64,000 nt of DNA from Hymenobacter citatus. GTDB lineage: Bacteria > Bacteroidota > Bacteroidia > Cytophagales > Hymenobacteraceae. Below, one piece after another: positions 49,577-58,913 of this stretch; positions within the stretch are counted from its first letter, which is position 1; each line of letters starts with the position of its first letter. Location of the stretch: NCBI RefSeq assembly GCF_014333615.1, contig NZ_JACSCY010000001.1:62001-126000 (forward strand), in the 5' to 3' direction. The notes under the pieces were generated by a model. The model had not been told where the DNA came from. It ran no database searches and saw only the letters and a program-made list of their open reading frames with translations. Position numbers and translations under genes: made by a program.

Positions 49577-51382
49577 TTACCGCACGGCCTCCAAAAACGC
49601 CTTCGACTTCGCCACTTCCGCAAATTCCAGGTCTTCCACGGCGCGGTTGGCGTACTTGCGGTCGAGCTGTACGGCCTGGCGGAGCAGATTGCCCACGGCC
49701 GCTTCGTTGTGCTGGCGGGCGGCTACCACGGCCAGGCAATAGTGCACCAGTGGGTCTTGGGGGCGCATTTCCTGAGCTTGCTGATAGATGCCAGCGGCGC
49801 CGGGGTAATTGCCTTTCAAGAGGTAAATAAGGGCCCGATTCATGGTATTTTGATATGATGTGCCGGAGTAGCCCAGGCTGGCGTAGGCGTCGCTGAGCTG
49901 GCCGATTTCGATTTCCAGGGCGGCTTTATCGGCGAATACCTTTTCCAGCAACGGCCGCGGGCCGCCCAGCTTGATGGCGTAATCGTAGTTCTGGAGGGCT
50001 TCCAGCCGGTCGTTGGCGCGGTGGTAGGCGGTGGCCACGTAGAAAAACTGTTGGGCCGTGGGGTTGCGGTGTGCCGCCAGCGTGAAATTGACAGCCGCCC
50101 GGCGCAGGTAGGCCCGCCGCACTTTGTCGGTGGGCTCTTTCTCGGCGCGTTGCAGTAGCACTACCGCCAGGTTGTGGTAGGATTGCCAGCTGCCGGTAGC
50201 CGCGGCCGAGGTTTCATAGATGCGCTGCTTTTCAGCTAACAGGGGCGTGAGTTGGGCCGAGTAGCGTAGCTCCTCGGGCGTGAGGGCATCTAGCTCGGTC
50301 TGCTTTTCCACTATCTTCTTGGAAAGCAAGTAGATTTCCGAATCGTAGCGCTTGGGGGCAGTGTACTTCACGGCCACCGTGCCGAAGCGCATCACGGGAT
50401 AGATATATTGCTCGATATAGTCGAAGTAGCTGAGCTGGTGCAGGCTCTGCTCTTTCTGAGCGTAGGTGCCGGGCGTGTCGTTGATGAGCTGCACCACCGA
50501 ATCGATTTGCGCCGGCTTGAGGGCCGAGCTTTGCACCTTCGTCAGAAACAGGTCCCAGCGGCGGTGGTAGGCCTGGGTCTCAAAGTCGATATTCTTGACG
50601 GAGTTAAGGTAGGAATCCGTGTCGACGTGGTGTTTATAGTAGTCCAGCAGCACGCGCACGCGCTTATCGGCGAGGCGCGGGTCGTGGCGGTCGAGCGAGT
50701 CGGGCGAGTGACCGGCCGCAATCATCACTTTCTCGGTGTGCTGGTTGGCCTCGATGAAATCTTCCAGCGCCGCTACGTTGGTGCCCAGGTAGTTGCGGAT
50801 TTTGGCCTGCCCCGCATCAAAGAAAAACGGCAGTACCCGCGTACCACTCATGTTGTTGCTCACCGATTCGGGTAGCAGGGCAATGGCCGTGTCCTCACGC
50901 ACCACCAGGCGGTCGGTTGTTACGATGCCGCGGGCCGCCACAAAGGGTTTGCCCGGCAGCTGCTTGCCGTCTGGCTTCAGCTCCCGCGCCACCGGCTGCA
51001 CCACCAGCTCGCCCGGCGACTTGCGCGCCGCGTATGGAAACGACAGCTGCCGCCGAATGACCAATTGGTTTTTCACTGAGTCGTCGTACACGTACTCGCC
51101 CGAAATAAAGCGCAACGTGCCTACCGTGTCCTGGTACAGGCCATTGTCGTAGCGGTAGGAGAATTGCAATTGGTAGGCAGCGCCTTTGTGCAAGTGCTGA
51201 GCGGGCACTTTAGCCGTCACTTCAAACAATACATTTTCGCCGTTGCTTTCCAGTACACTGGGCGCCACGCGCACTTGCTGCCCGCCTTGTGCAACCTTTA
51301 GCATCCGGGGCAACGTACAACCCGGTAGCACACAGACGGCTACGGTCAGCAAGGCAGGTACAAGGCGCAGCGAATTTCTCAT
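49577..51382 (-). CDS. Lipoprotein with OmpA-like and TPR domains
   Basis: The 601-residue protein has a lipoprotein signal (VAVCVLPGC). An Ig-like region (about 35-160) precedes an OmpA-like domain (about 185-260: FFFDAGQAKIRNYL, GHSPDSLDRHDPRLADKRVR), then a helical TPR tail (about 400-600: NLAVVLLQRAEKEP, YIYLLKGN-like repeats). It is probably anchored in the outer membrane with peptidoglycan contact. The domain order resembles T9SS or gliding accessory proteins, but no specific name can be given. Confidence 0.75.
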   Translation of the reverse strand: MRNSLRLVPALLTVAVCVLPGCTLPRMLKVAQGGQQVRVAPSVLESNGENVLFEVTAKVPAQHLHKGAAYQLQFSYRYDNGLYQDTVGTLRFISGEYVYDDSVKNQLVIRRQLSFPYAARKSPGELVVQPVARELKPDGKQLPGKPFVAARGIVTTDRLVVREDTAIALLPESVSNNMSGTRVLPFFFDAGQAKIRNYLGTNVAALEDFIEANQHTEKVMIAAGHSPDSLDRHDPRLADKRVRVLLDYYKHHVDTDSYLNSVKNIDFETQAYHRRWDLFLTKVQSSALKPAQIDSVVQLINDTPGTYAQKEQSLHQLSYFDYIEQYIYPVMRFGTVAVKYTAPKRYDSEIYLLSKKIVEKQTELDALTPEELRYSAQLTPLLAEKQRIYETSAAATGSWQSYHNLAVVLLQRAEKEPTDKVRRAYLRRAAVNFTLAAHRNPTAQQFFYVATAYHRANDRLEALQNYDYAIKLGGPRPLLEKVFADKAALEIEIGQLSDAYASLGYSGTSYQNTMNRALIYLLKGNYPGAAGIYQQAQEMRPQDPLVHYCLAVVAARQHNEAAVGNLLRQAVQLDRKYANRAVEDLEFAEVAKSKAFLEAVR

Positions 51383-51543
51383 ACAGGGAGGATAATGCGG
51401 ACGAAAGGTCGGTCAACAAACGCAAAACTTTCCCCGAAGGCTGCGTTTTCGCCCGATTTGCGTCGTTGAGCTTGTTACCTGATTGAATTAGTGTTATTTT
51501 GAATTTCTGCTAGAGTAGTATTCACTTCTACGAACGAGAAACC

Positions 51544-51762
51544 ATGAGGCGAATTACGGATTTCATCGAAAAGCAAAGCTTCGGCGTTTGCAATGCGTTG
51601 GGAAACCGCTTGGGCTTCTCCCGCAGCAGCGTGCGCCTGTCGTTTGTCTATGCATCCTTTTTCACGTTTGGCTCGCCCATCGTGCTGTATTTTGTGCTGG
51701 CGTTCTGGATGAACGTGCGCCAGGCCATGCGCCGCCAGCGCTACACGGTGTGGGATTTGTAG
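51544..51762 (+). CDS. Small PspC-domain-like protein
   Basis: The 72-residue protein starts RRITDFIEKQSFGVCNALGNRLG and has one membrane segment (FFTFGSPIVLYFVLAFWM), like the PspC domain. PspC regulates or senses membrane stress. This version is a single domain without the usual C-terminal extension. It is divergent from the lipoprotein gene. The 230 bp after it shows no gene. Confidence 0.8.
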   Translation: MRRITDFIEKQSFGVCNALGNRLGFSRSSVRLSFVYASFFTFGSPIVLYFVLAFWMNVRQAMRRQRYTVWDL

Positions 51763-51992
51763 GTAGGCAACATCCATTCGGCATCAGTACTGAAAGGTCC
51801 GTAAAATCCGTTTTGCGGGCTTTCTTTATTTTCACTCGAAAGGGGTGCGTCGGCCGGCGCGGGCGTATCGGCCATTTGGAACGTTAGCTTGCCGCCTTTA
51901 ATCAGGTCAGATGGGGGTAGGGCTGGCCCGCGAGCTGCCTCAACGAGCTCGGCATAACGGTTTGATAACTCGTTGAGCAGCGGATACTACCA

Positions 51993-53084
51993 TTACATCT
52001 TCTTAAATAGTTTCCTGTTTAGCGCCGGAAATACGCGTTTGCCTTTAGCAAAATAGGCCCAAACCAAGCTGCCCCGGTACACGCCGGGGCGCTCGGCAAT
52101 GCGCAGGCGGGGCGGAAACTGGCGTCGCCGCAGCTGCCAGTGCCGCACATGGCGCACCACATACCAGTGTGCCCGCAATACGGCCCGGCAATCGGCTACT
52201 TGGCCTTGGGCGAGCAGGCGTAGGGCGGCTACCCAATCCAGCAGCAACCGCTGGGCCAGCACGCTTGGCAACTCGCTGGTAGGAGAGTTTTTGTAAACCA
52301 GCGCTAAGCCATTGCGGAAATTAAGGTAGGTTTTGTGCGGGTTGGACTTCGCCAGCGTGCCGCCGCCCACATGAAAAACAGTGCTGCTACCCTGGTACCA
52401 CACCTCGTGCCCGGCGTTCCAGAGGCGCCAACACAGGTCTATCTCCTCCATATGAGCAAAGTAGGCCGCATCCAGCCCATCCATAGCGTGCCAGGCCGCG
52501 GCGCGCACCAATAGGCACGCGCCGGTGGCCCATGCCACCGGGCGCGCGTCGTTGTACTGGCCGCGGTCGGTTTCGAGCGTGTCGAACAACCGGCCCCGGC
52601 AGAAGGGGTAGCCCAGGCGGTCGAGGTAGCCCCCACCAGCGCCAGCGTACTCAAACTGTGCTCGTTCCGCTGTATCGGTGCTGTACTGCAAGATTTTGGG
52701 CTGCACGGCGGCCACGTTGGGCTGCTGCTCCAGCAAGGTGCGCAGGGGCGGCAGCCAGCCGGCCGTCACTTCTACATCAGAATTGAGCAGTACGTAATAC
52801 CGAAACGCTGCTGTAGTGCGCAGGACCTCCAGTGCTTGGTTGTATCCTTCGCAAAACCCCAGGTTGTCAGCGTTTTGGATAAGTCGAACCTGTGGGAAAT
52901 CGCACGCTACCAAGGCCACCGAGTCGTCGGTGGAGGCATTGTCGGCTACTACCACCGTGGCACCGTCGGCGTGGGCCAGCACCGTGGGTAGGAACTGCTC
53001 CAGCCAGCGGCGCCCGTTCCAGTTTAGAATGACTACGGCCACGTCGGCGCACGGGCCGGGCGTGGCGGTGGTATCAGAGGCCAA
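51993..53084 (-). CDS. Family 2 glycosyltransferase (rhamnosyltransferase-like)
   Basis: The 363-residue GT-A protein has VAVVILNWNGRRWL, VVADNASTDDSVAL, YYVLLNSDVEVTAGWL with the DxD-type motif, and FAHMEEIDLCWRLWNAG containing the catalytic ED-like residues. It transfers a sugar in surface glycan assembly. The frame starts at TTG (53084), overlapping ybaB by 11 bp; GTG at 53042 is an equally good start. Confidence 0.9.
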   Translation of the reverse strand: MASDTTATPGPCADVAVVILNWNGRRWLEQFLPTVLAHADGATVVVADNASTDDSVALVACDFPQVRLIQNADNLGFCEGYNQALEVLRTTAAFRYYVLLNSDVEVTAGWLPPLRTLLEQQPNVAAVQPKILQYSTDTAERAQFEYAGAGGGYLDRLGYPFCRGRLFDTLETDRGQYNDARPVAWATGACLLVRAAAWHAMDGLDAAYFAHMEEIDLCWRLWNAGHEVWYQGSSTVFHVGGGTLAKSNPHKTYLNFRNGLALVYKNSPTSELPSVLAQRLLLDWVAALRLLAQGQVADCRAVLRAHWYVVRHVRHWQLRRRQFPPRLRIAERPGVYRGSLVWAYFAKGKRVFPALNRKLFKKM

Positions 53085-53409
53085 AGTTGCCCAGGTCGAG
53101 GCCGGGTAGGTTGGGCAGCAGGCCGGACGTTTTGCTTTTCAGCTCCTGCTTGGCTTGTTCGCCTACGTCCTCCATCACTTTGTTCACAGCTGCCACCACT
53201 AGGTCAGCCAGCATGTCGCGGTCTTGCGGCGTCAGCAGCGACTCGTCAATTTCCAGCTTCAGCAGGCGGCGCTGGCCGTTGGCGGTAGCCTTCACCAAGC
53301 CCCCGCCCGACTCAGCCGTAGCGGTTAGGTACTGCAACTCACTTTGGGCCTGCTGCATTTTCTCTTGCAGCTCTTTTACTTTGCCCATCATGCCCATCAT
53401 ATCAAACAT
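53074..53409 (-). CDS. ybaB: YbaB/EbfC family nucleoid-associated protein
   Basis: The 111-residue protein begins MFDMMGMMGKVKELQEKM and has TATAESGGGLVKATANGQ and LLKLEIDESLL, the standard YbaB motifs. It binds DNA as a dimer. In many bacteria it lies beside dnaX and recR, which are not seen here. Confidence 0.93.
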   Translation of the reverse strand: MFDMMGMMGKVKELQEKMQQAQSELQYLTATAESGGGLVKATANGQRRLLKLEIDESLLTPQDRDMLADLVVAAVNKVMEDVGEQAKQELKSKTSGLLPNLPGLDLGNFGL

Positions 53410-54119
53410 ATGCTTAAAATCTGTGCGTATTCGTTGAACACGCGGTTTTGAAAAGAAGTAAGTAGCAGCTAATGGCGAGGAATGGCCACTGTGCTAGCCG
53501 TACTCGTGCCGAAAGCTTCCGGTTTCGTTGCCGCCAAAGTAGCGGGAAAGTAGTAGTGGGCGCAATTTACGCGAAATGAAGCGGGACATCGTACGCCGCG
53601 CTGAAAGGCCACACTAGGGCCTGTTCGGGCTTGGGTAAGGTAGCAAGCCGCAATACAAGCGGTAAGAAGCCGTTTGAGGATAGGATGCAGGCGAGACTTT
53701 AGCTGAAATACTGCTCTACACCCACCGTGCAGTGTTTAACTCAAATGCCTTCTTAATCCAAGTGTGCTGGTGGTAAATTCAGGACATAAAAGAACCCCGT
53801 GTAGCGCACAGCACCAGCAACAAAACGAACGATGATATGAGGGGCCAATTATAGTAGATATACCGGTTATAATGTGGTCGAAATCAACCATCATATTCGG
53901 CTAGTTAGCTCATCAACAGCCAGTAATTCTGCTCAGGAACACCTAGCTTAGTGAGGAAGTATAAACCAAATTGGGACAATAATTTGCCCGGATGTACTAT
54001 AGATGGAAATCGAAAAATAAGATAATGTATTGGCGTAGTTTGTGGGTAGACAATGCCTCTTGTATATCTGCAGGCGCCTACAAGTGTTATGCTTGAATAG
54101 TTTGGCTGTTACGCACCAT
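53410..54119. other. 710-bp region without a recognised gene
   Basis: No convincing ORF lies here. The left part is GC-rich and holds a GGCTT...AAGCC stem near 53619-53641 inside a GC-rich, hairpin-prone stretch (about 53560-53720). The right part (53800-54040) is AT-rich and likely holds the promoter of the kinase gene. A YbaB promoter candidate TACTTTGG (minus strand) is at 53534-53541. Confidence 0.45.
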
Positions 54120-56921
54120 ATGAATACACTGCTACCACCCACTCCAAAGCATTGTGCTGCTTATGTCGCAGCCGAGAAGGCCGGCCGGATTCGGGCCGAA
54201 GAGGCGCTAGCTGCCGCCGAAGCCCGGATTGCAGCGCTTGAACAGCAATTAGCTGCCACTACATCCCAATTTGATACTTTCCATACGCTAACGTACGTCT
54301 CGGAACAAAACCCCAACCCCATTCTGCGGGTGAAGGCGGATGACACGCTGTGCTGGGCCAATCGGGCCGGCACAGCGCTGTTGCAGGTACATACCAGGTT
54401 GCCACAACGCCTGCGGGCGCTGGCTGCTTCTGCTTCGGAGCAGCCCATCCAGAAACTGACTGTAGGCGAACGGCATTATCTGTTGTTGGTAGATGGCGCC
54501 ACGTCCGGCGAAACCAGCGTTACATACTACTTAACCGATGTCACCACGATTCTACAAGCCAAGCAGGCCTTGTTGGAGCAACAGTTATTCTACGAAACCA
54601 TTCTGATGGAGGTCCCCGCGGGGGTAGCGGTATTTGATGTGGAGCACCGCTATTTGTTTGTGAACCCCGCCGTAGAGCCAGATCCTGCTATGCGGCGGCA
54701 GATGCTGGGGAAAACTACCCGTGAGGTGTGCCAAATGCGGCAGCGGTCAGAGGAGGTTGTTCAGAAGCGCGAGCGAGCCTTTGCCGAAGCAATTGACAAC
54801 CGGCGCGAATCGGTCTGGGAGGAGCAGATAGTGGAGCATGCCACCGGCAAGCTGCAACATTGGCTGCGGCGTAGCTGGGCCATCACGGGGCCCAATGGAA
54901 ATGTTCGCATGGTTGTTAGCTCCGGCCTGAACATCACCAAACGCAAAGAAGCCGAGGAAGCCGCGGCCCGGCAACGAGAATTCTATGAGTCTATCCTGAA
55001 TCTGCTGCCAGTTGACGTAGCTGTCTTCGACGATCAGCACCGCTTCCTGTTCACCAATCCTTCTTCTATCTCTGATGCCCAGGTGCGCCAGCAGATACTA
55101 GGCCTGACCAGTGACGAATACTTTGCACTGCGAGGACGCTCTATGGAGCTGGCGCAGGAGCGTAAAGATCGTTTCCAGCAAGCATTAGAAACCCATACTG
55201 ATGTGCTGTGGGAGGAAACAATGAAGACTCCTACCGGCAACAAACGCATTTTGCGCCACCTGCGCCCTGTTATTAATGTTGAGGGCGGCTTGCAGATGGT
55301 GGTAGGGTCGGGTATTGATATTACGGATCGGTATGCAGCTGAAGAACGCCAGCGTCAGGCTGAGGCCCAAATGCGGGCGCAGGAGGCTTTTATTCGGCTT
55401 ATTGTGGACTCGCTACCCAACGTTATCTACGTGAAAAACGCCAGCAATGAGGTAGTGTTTCGAAATGCGGCTTTTGATGACATGGCCGCTCGTAGTCAGC
55501 ATATGCTACCTGCCGATCAGCAAACCGCTGTTGTGAGGGAGCAGCTTCGGCTGATTCATAAGCTGGGGAAGCAAGTCTTAACGTCGCAGAAGTCACTAAC
55601 GACGGAAATGCCGCTGGAAATGGCTTCAGGTGAGACCTGCATGTTGCAGGTATACATGCACGCCCTGCCGCAGCTCGATAAAGAGCCAGAATTATTGATA
55701 GTCAGCACCGACATCACCGCGCTAAAAAAGGCGCAGCAAGAGGCAGAAGACAACGCGCGCGCAAAAGAAGCGTTTCTGTCACGTATGAGTCACGAAATCC
55801 GAACGCCACTGAATGGGGTACTGGGCATGGCTGCCCTGCTGGAAAAAACTTCGCTCACCAGCCAGCAGCATGAGTACCTGTCTACCATGCAGCGGGCAGG
55901 GCAGCACCTACTAGAGCTGGTTAATGATGTGCTGGACATGGCAAAAATAACGGCCAATCATCTGGAGCTAGATCAGGCAGCCTTCAGCCTGGAGGTGCTG
56001 CTGGAAGCCGTTGGTCAGACCGTATCTCCCCTGGCTATCGAAAAAGGGTTGCAACTGATTATTCAATCTTTGGACTGCGCGCCCGTTCCTCGCTTGCTCG
56101 GCGACGCCTACCGCCTGCGCCAGGTAGTGCTCAATCTGCTCGGCAATGCTATCAAGTTCACAGAGAAAGGGAGTGTGCAGCTAGGCGTGACGGTGCTGTC
56201 CGAAACCAACGCGGCCCTAACACTCCGCTTCTGGGTGACTGATACCGGCATCGGCATTGCGCCTGAGCAGCAGGAGGCTATTTTCGGCACCTTTGCACAG
56301 GCTAGCCCCGAAACTAGTCGGCGGTTTGGGGGGACCGGCCTGGGATTGGCTATCAGCGAACAGCTGGTGCGTTTTATGGGAGGTACCTTACTGCTGAGCA
56401 GCCTACCCAATCAGGGCACTACGTTTTCCTTTGTCCTCACGCTGCCCCGCGCCGAAGATGCTACAGCCGCCGGCCAACCAGCCGAGCAACCGGCCGCACC
56501 AGGCTACCCAGAGCTGCATGGGGTGCGTGTGCTGCTGGCCGAAGATAATATGGTGAACCAGTGGCTGGCTACTGTGATGCTGGAACACTGGGGCGTGCTG
56601 GTGTATGCTGTGGGCAATGGCCTCGACGCCCTAGCGCAGCTACAGGAAAACGACTACGATGCGGCCATTCTCGACATTCAGATGCCGGGGCTGAGTGGGG
56701 TAGAAGTGACCCAGGCCATCCGGCAGTGCGCCAATGAGCGGCGGGCCAGCGTGCCTATTATTGCGCTGACGGCAAATGCTTTCGAAGCAGATCGGACCAG
56801 CTATCTGGCGGCGGGAATGAACGCCTGCCTGACCAAACCCTTCGAAGAGGACGACTTATGCCGTTTGCTCGTGCAACTCATCCGCAAATATCCATCATTG
56901 CCTACCACGCACGCAAAATAG
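54120..56921 (+). CDS. Hybrid sensor histidine kinase with PAS domains and receiver
   Basis: The 933-residue protein has no membrane segment. An N-terminal coiled coil (RIRAEEALAAAEARIAALEQ) is followed by four PAS-like domains (about 50-150, 155-290, 300-410, 420-530). The HisKA site is SRMSHEIRTPLNG with phospho-accepting His558; the ATPase has NLLGNAIKFTEKG, DTGIGI and GGTGLGLAIS. The C-terminal receiver has LLAEDNMVNQ and AILDIQMPG with Asp852. Sensing is probably cytoplasmic. The ATG at 54120 was chosen over the upstream frame. Confidence 0.93.
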   Translation: MNTLLPPTPKHCAAYVAAEKAGRIRAEEALAAAEARIAALEQQLAATTSQFDTFHTLTYVSEQNPNPILRVKADDTLCWANRAGTALLQVHTRLPQRLRALAASASEQPIQKLTVGERHYLLLVDGATSGETSVTYYLTDVTTILQAKQALLEQQLFYETILMEVPAGVAVFDVEHRYLFVNPAVEPDPAMRRQMLGKTTREVCQMRQRSEEVVQKRERAFAEAIDNRRESVWEEQIVEHATGKLQHWLRRSWAITGPNGNVRMVVSSGLNITKRKEAEEAAARQREFYESILNLLPVDVAVFDDQHRFLFTNPSSISDAQVRQQILGLTSDEYFALRGRSMELAQERKDRFQQALETHTDVLWEETMKTPTGNKRILRHLRPVINVEGGLQMVVGSGIDITDRYAAEERQRQAEAQMRAQEAFIRLIVDSLPNVIYVKNASNEVVFRNAAFDDMAARSQHMLPADQQTAVVREQLRLIHKLGKQVLTSQKSLTTEMPLEMASGETCMLQVYMHALPQLDKEPELLIVSTDITALKKAQQEAEDNARAKEAFLSRMSHEIRTPLNGVLGMAALLEKTSLTSQQHEYLSTMQRAGQHLLELVNDVLDMAKITANHLELDQAAFSLEVLLEAVGQTVSPLAIEKGLQLIIQSLDCAPVPRLLGDAYRLRQVVLNLLGNAIKFTEKGSVQLGVTVLSETNAALTLRFWVTDTGIGIAPEQQEAIFGTFAQASPETSRRFGGTGLGLAISEQLVRFMGGTLLLSSLPNQGTTFSFVLTLPRAEDATAAGQPAEQPAAPGYPELHGVRVLLAEDNMVNQWLATVMLEHWGVLVYAVGNGLDALAQLQENDYDAAILDIQMPGLSGVEVTQAIRQCANERRASVPIIALTANAFEADRTSYLAAGMNACLTKPFEEDDLCRLLVQLIRKYPSLPTTHAK

Positions 56922-56923
56922 CC

Positions 56924-58849
56924 CTACCGCAAAATCGTGACGGTGCCGTGCTCTACGGTGCGTTGGCCAGTGGCATCCGTTGCCTCGAAGCGCCACACGT
57001 AGGTGGCGGGTACTGGTAGGCGCCCGCCAATGCGGCCGTCCCAGGTTTGGGTGCGGTCGGTGGCCCGGAATACCTCCTGGCCACTTCGGTCTACTACTAC
57101 CAGTAGAAAATTGCCGAGGAAGCGGCCTTTCACGCCAAATACATCGTTCTGGCCATCGCCGTTGGGCGAAAACGCGTTGGGGATAACCACTTGCAGGCGA
57201 CGTGCCACCGTGGCCACGTTGGAATAGCTGGACGCTGGCAAGCCGCCCCCAGTGGCTTCTATGCGGTAGCGCAGCACCTGCTGGTCGGCAGTGGGCTGGT
57301 CGAGGGTAGTAGGCAGCGTCACGACGCGGGTGTTGAGCACCGTATTGTCGGGAGCCAGCGTGAGGAGGTGGTAGGTAACGGGCGCGTTGGGGGTAGGGGC
57401 GCCGAGGGCCGTCCAGGTCAGGCGCACGGTGGTGCCCTCGGCGGTGGTGGGTTCGGCCGTCAATATGACGGGGCACACAGCGGCGCTGGGGGCCGAGGTG
57501 TTGCCGCAGGCATCGCGCACGGTAGCGGTGTAGCACGCCGGCGCCGGCGTGGCCTGCGTAGAATCGCGCAGCAGGCGGGCCGTGGTGGTAGCCAGCAAAG
57601 CGGCGTCGCGCAAATACGTATACTGCACATTGCTACCTGTGGGGCCGCTTACTGACAGCTCTAGCTGATTGCGGAGCGTGTAGCTGGCCAGCAGCACCGG
57701 CGCGGGCGGCGCATCCGTCGAAACTGCCGTCGCGCGCACCTCACCAGATTCGGACACACCACCGCCAGTGGCTCGCACCCGGTAGGTGTAGGTGGTGCCG
57801 CACGTCACGGCCGCATCGGCGTAGCGCACCGTGCCGGCAGGTAGTTGCGCCACTACTTGTCCGTCGCGCACCACTTCAAAAGGCCCGGCTTGGTCGGTAG
57901 TCCAGGTAAGCAGGTTCTGGTTGTTCTGGGCAGTGGCCGTGAGGCCAATCGTGCACAATTCGTTGGAAGGCAGGTTAGTTACAGAAGGCTGACAAGCATC
58001 CGTTTGCAGCAGGCGGTAGCAGCCGGGTACGGCCGCGTTGGGCAGCGAGTACGTGGTAGCTGCTGCCGACAGGGCCGTGAGGGTACGGTAGCCACCGGGT
58101 GCGCTGGCATCGCGTAGCTGCAAGCTATACTGATAACCAGCCTGCAACCCCGCAAACGTGAGCTGGGCCGTGGTACCGATCAGACTCAGCCGCTGAAACT
58201 GCGCGGCCTGGGCTGGGGCGGGCGGCGTAAACGACTGCGTGGCTGCGCTGCTGCACAGGGTAGCGGCCGCATAGGCCCCCGTCACAGTTACGGTAGTAGG
58301 GCTGCCAGCAGGAACAGGGTAGGTAGTCGTGGTATTGCGGGTAGCCGCCACGGCCGGCCCGTTGCCTACCTGCACCGTGTACCGGTCGTAGGTAGGGTCG
58401 GTCACGGTGACTTGGACCGCGCCCGGCGTGCAGCTCACGAGCGAGAAGGTAGGCGGGGGTGAGGCTTTCACCTCAAATGCCGGATACGCCACCAGCAGTC
58501 CCGAGGAGCCGCCGCCTGTTTGATTTTGGTTGATGTTGGCCGTCAGTACAATGGGGCCGGCGGTGGTAGGGGTATAGAACGAAGTGGTATCCGTGAACCC
58601 CCGGCACGCTACGCTGGTCTGCCACTGGTAAAACACCTGGCCGGGCACCAGGCGCGGATTGCTGGCATCTACAATCCGAATACGCTTGCCCACGCACAAA
58701 AACCGGCCGGTGATTTCCTGCTTGGTCTCGACGTCGAAAAAGCGGAACCGCGCCTGCTCCGAGGGCGGCGAGGTAGGGCATTGCGCCCGCGCCGCTGTCA
58801 GCCCCACGATGCTCAGCAAGCCGCACAGGAAGAGTTGGTAGAGTTTCAC
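56924..58849 (-). CDS. Secreted protein with CHU_C/T9SS type B domain
   Basis: The 641-residue precursor from GTG 58849 has a signal peptide (LCGLLSIVGLTAARAQ), several Ig/fibronectin-like repeats rich in Thr and Ala, and the C-terminal gliding-motility-associated domain (VVIPNAFSPNGDGQNDVFGV). CHU_C domains direct T9SS export and surface attachment. Function beyond adhesion cannot be read. It converges with the kinase gene, leaving two bases between the stops. Confidence 0.88.
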   Translation of the reverse strand: MKLYQLFLCGLLSIVGLTAARAQCPTSPPSEQARFRFFDVETKQEITGRFLCVGKRIRIVDASNPRLVPGQVFYQWQTSVACRGFTDTTSFYTPTTAGPIVLTANINQNQTGGGSSGLLVAYPAFEVKASPPPTFSLVSCTPGAVQVTVTDPTYDRYTVQVGNGPAVAATRNTTTTYPVPAGSPTTVTVTGAYAAATLCSSAATQSFTPPAPAQAAQFQRLSLIGTTAQLTFAGLQAGYQYSLQLRDASAPGGYRTLTALSAAATTYSLPNAAVPGCYRLLQTDACQPSVTNLPSNELCTIGLTATAQNNQNLLTWTTDQAGPFEVVRDGQVVAQLPAGTVRYADAAVTCGTTYTYRVRATGGGVSESGEVRATAVSTDAPPAPVLLASYTLRNQLELSVSGPTGSNVQYTYLRDAALLATTTARLLRDSTQATPAPACYTATVRDACGNTSAPSAAVCPVILTAEPTTAEGTTVRLTWTALGAPTPNAPVTYHLLTLAPDNTVLNTRVVTLPTTLDQPTADQQVLRYRIEATGGGLPASSYSNVATVARRLQVVIPNAFSPNGDGQNDVFGVKGRFLGNFLLVVVDRSGQEVFRATDRTQTWDGRIGGRLPVPATYVWRFEATDATGQRTVEHGTVTILR

Positions 58850-58913
58850 GGAGTAGTAACGACGGCCGAGCCTGCTTGCGTGTCTGAAACGGTTTGGGAA
58901 TGCGTAATACACC

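Noticed and set aside
53619..53660. 4.5S/SRP RNA gene
   Set aside because: The purine-rich tip is similar to but does not match the conserved CCGGAAGG loop, and pairing beyond the GGCTT stem is weak; kept only as a low-confidence structured region.
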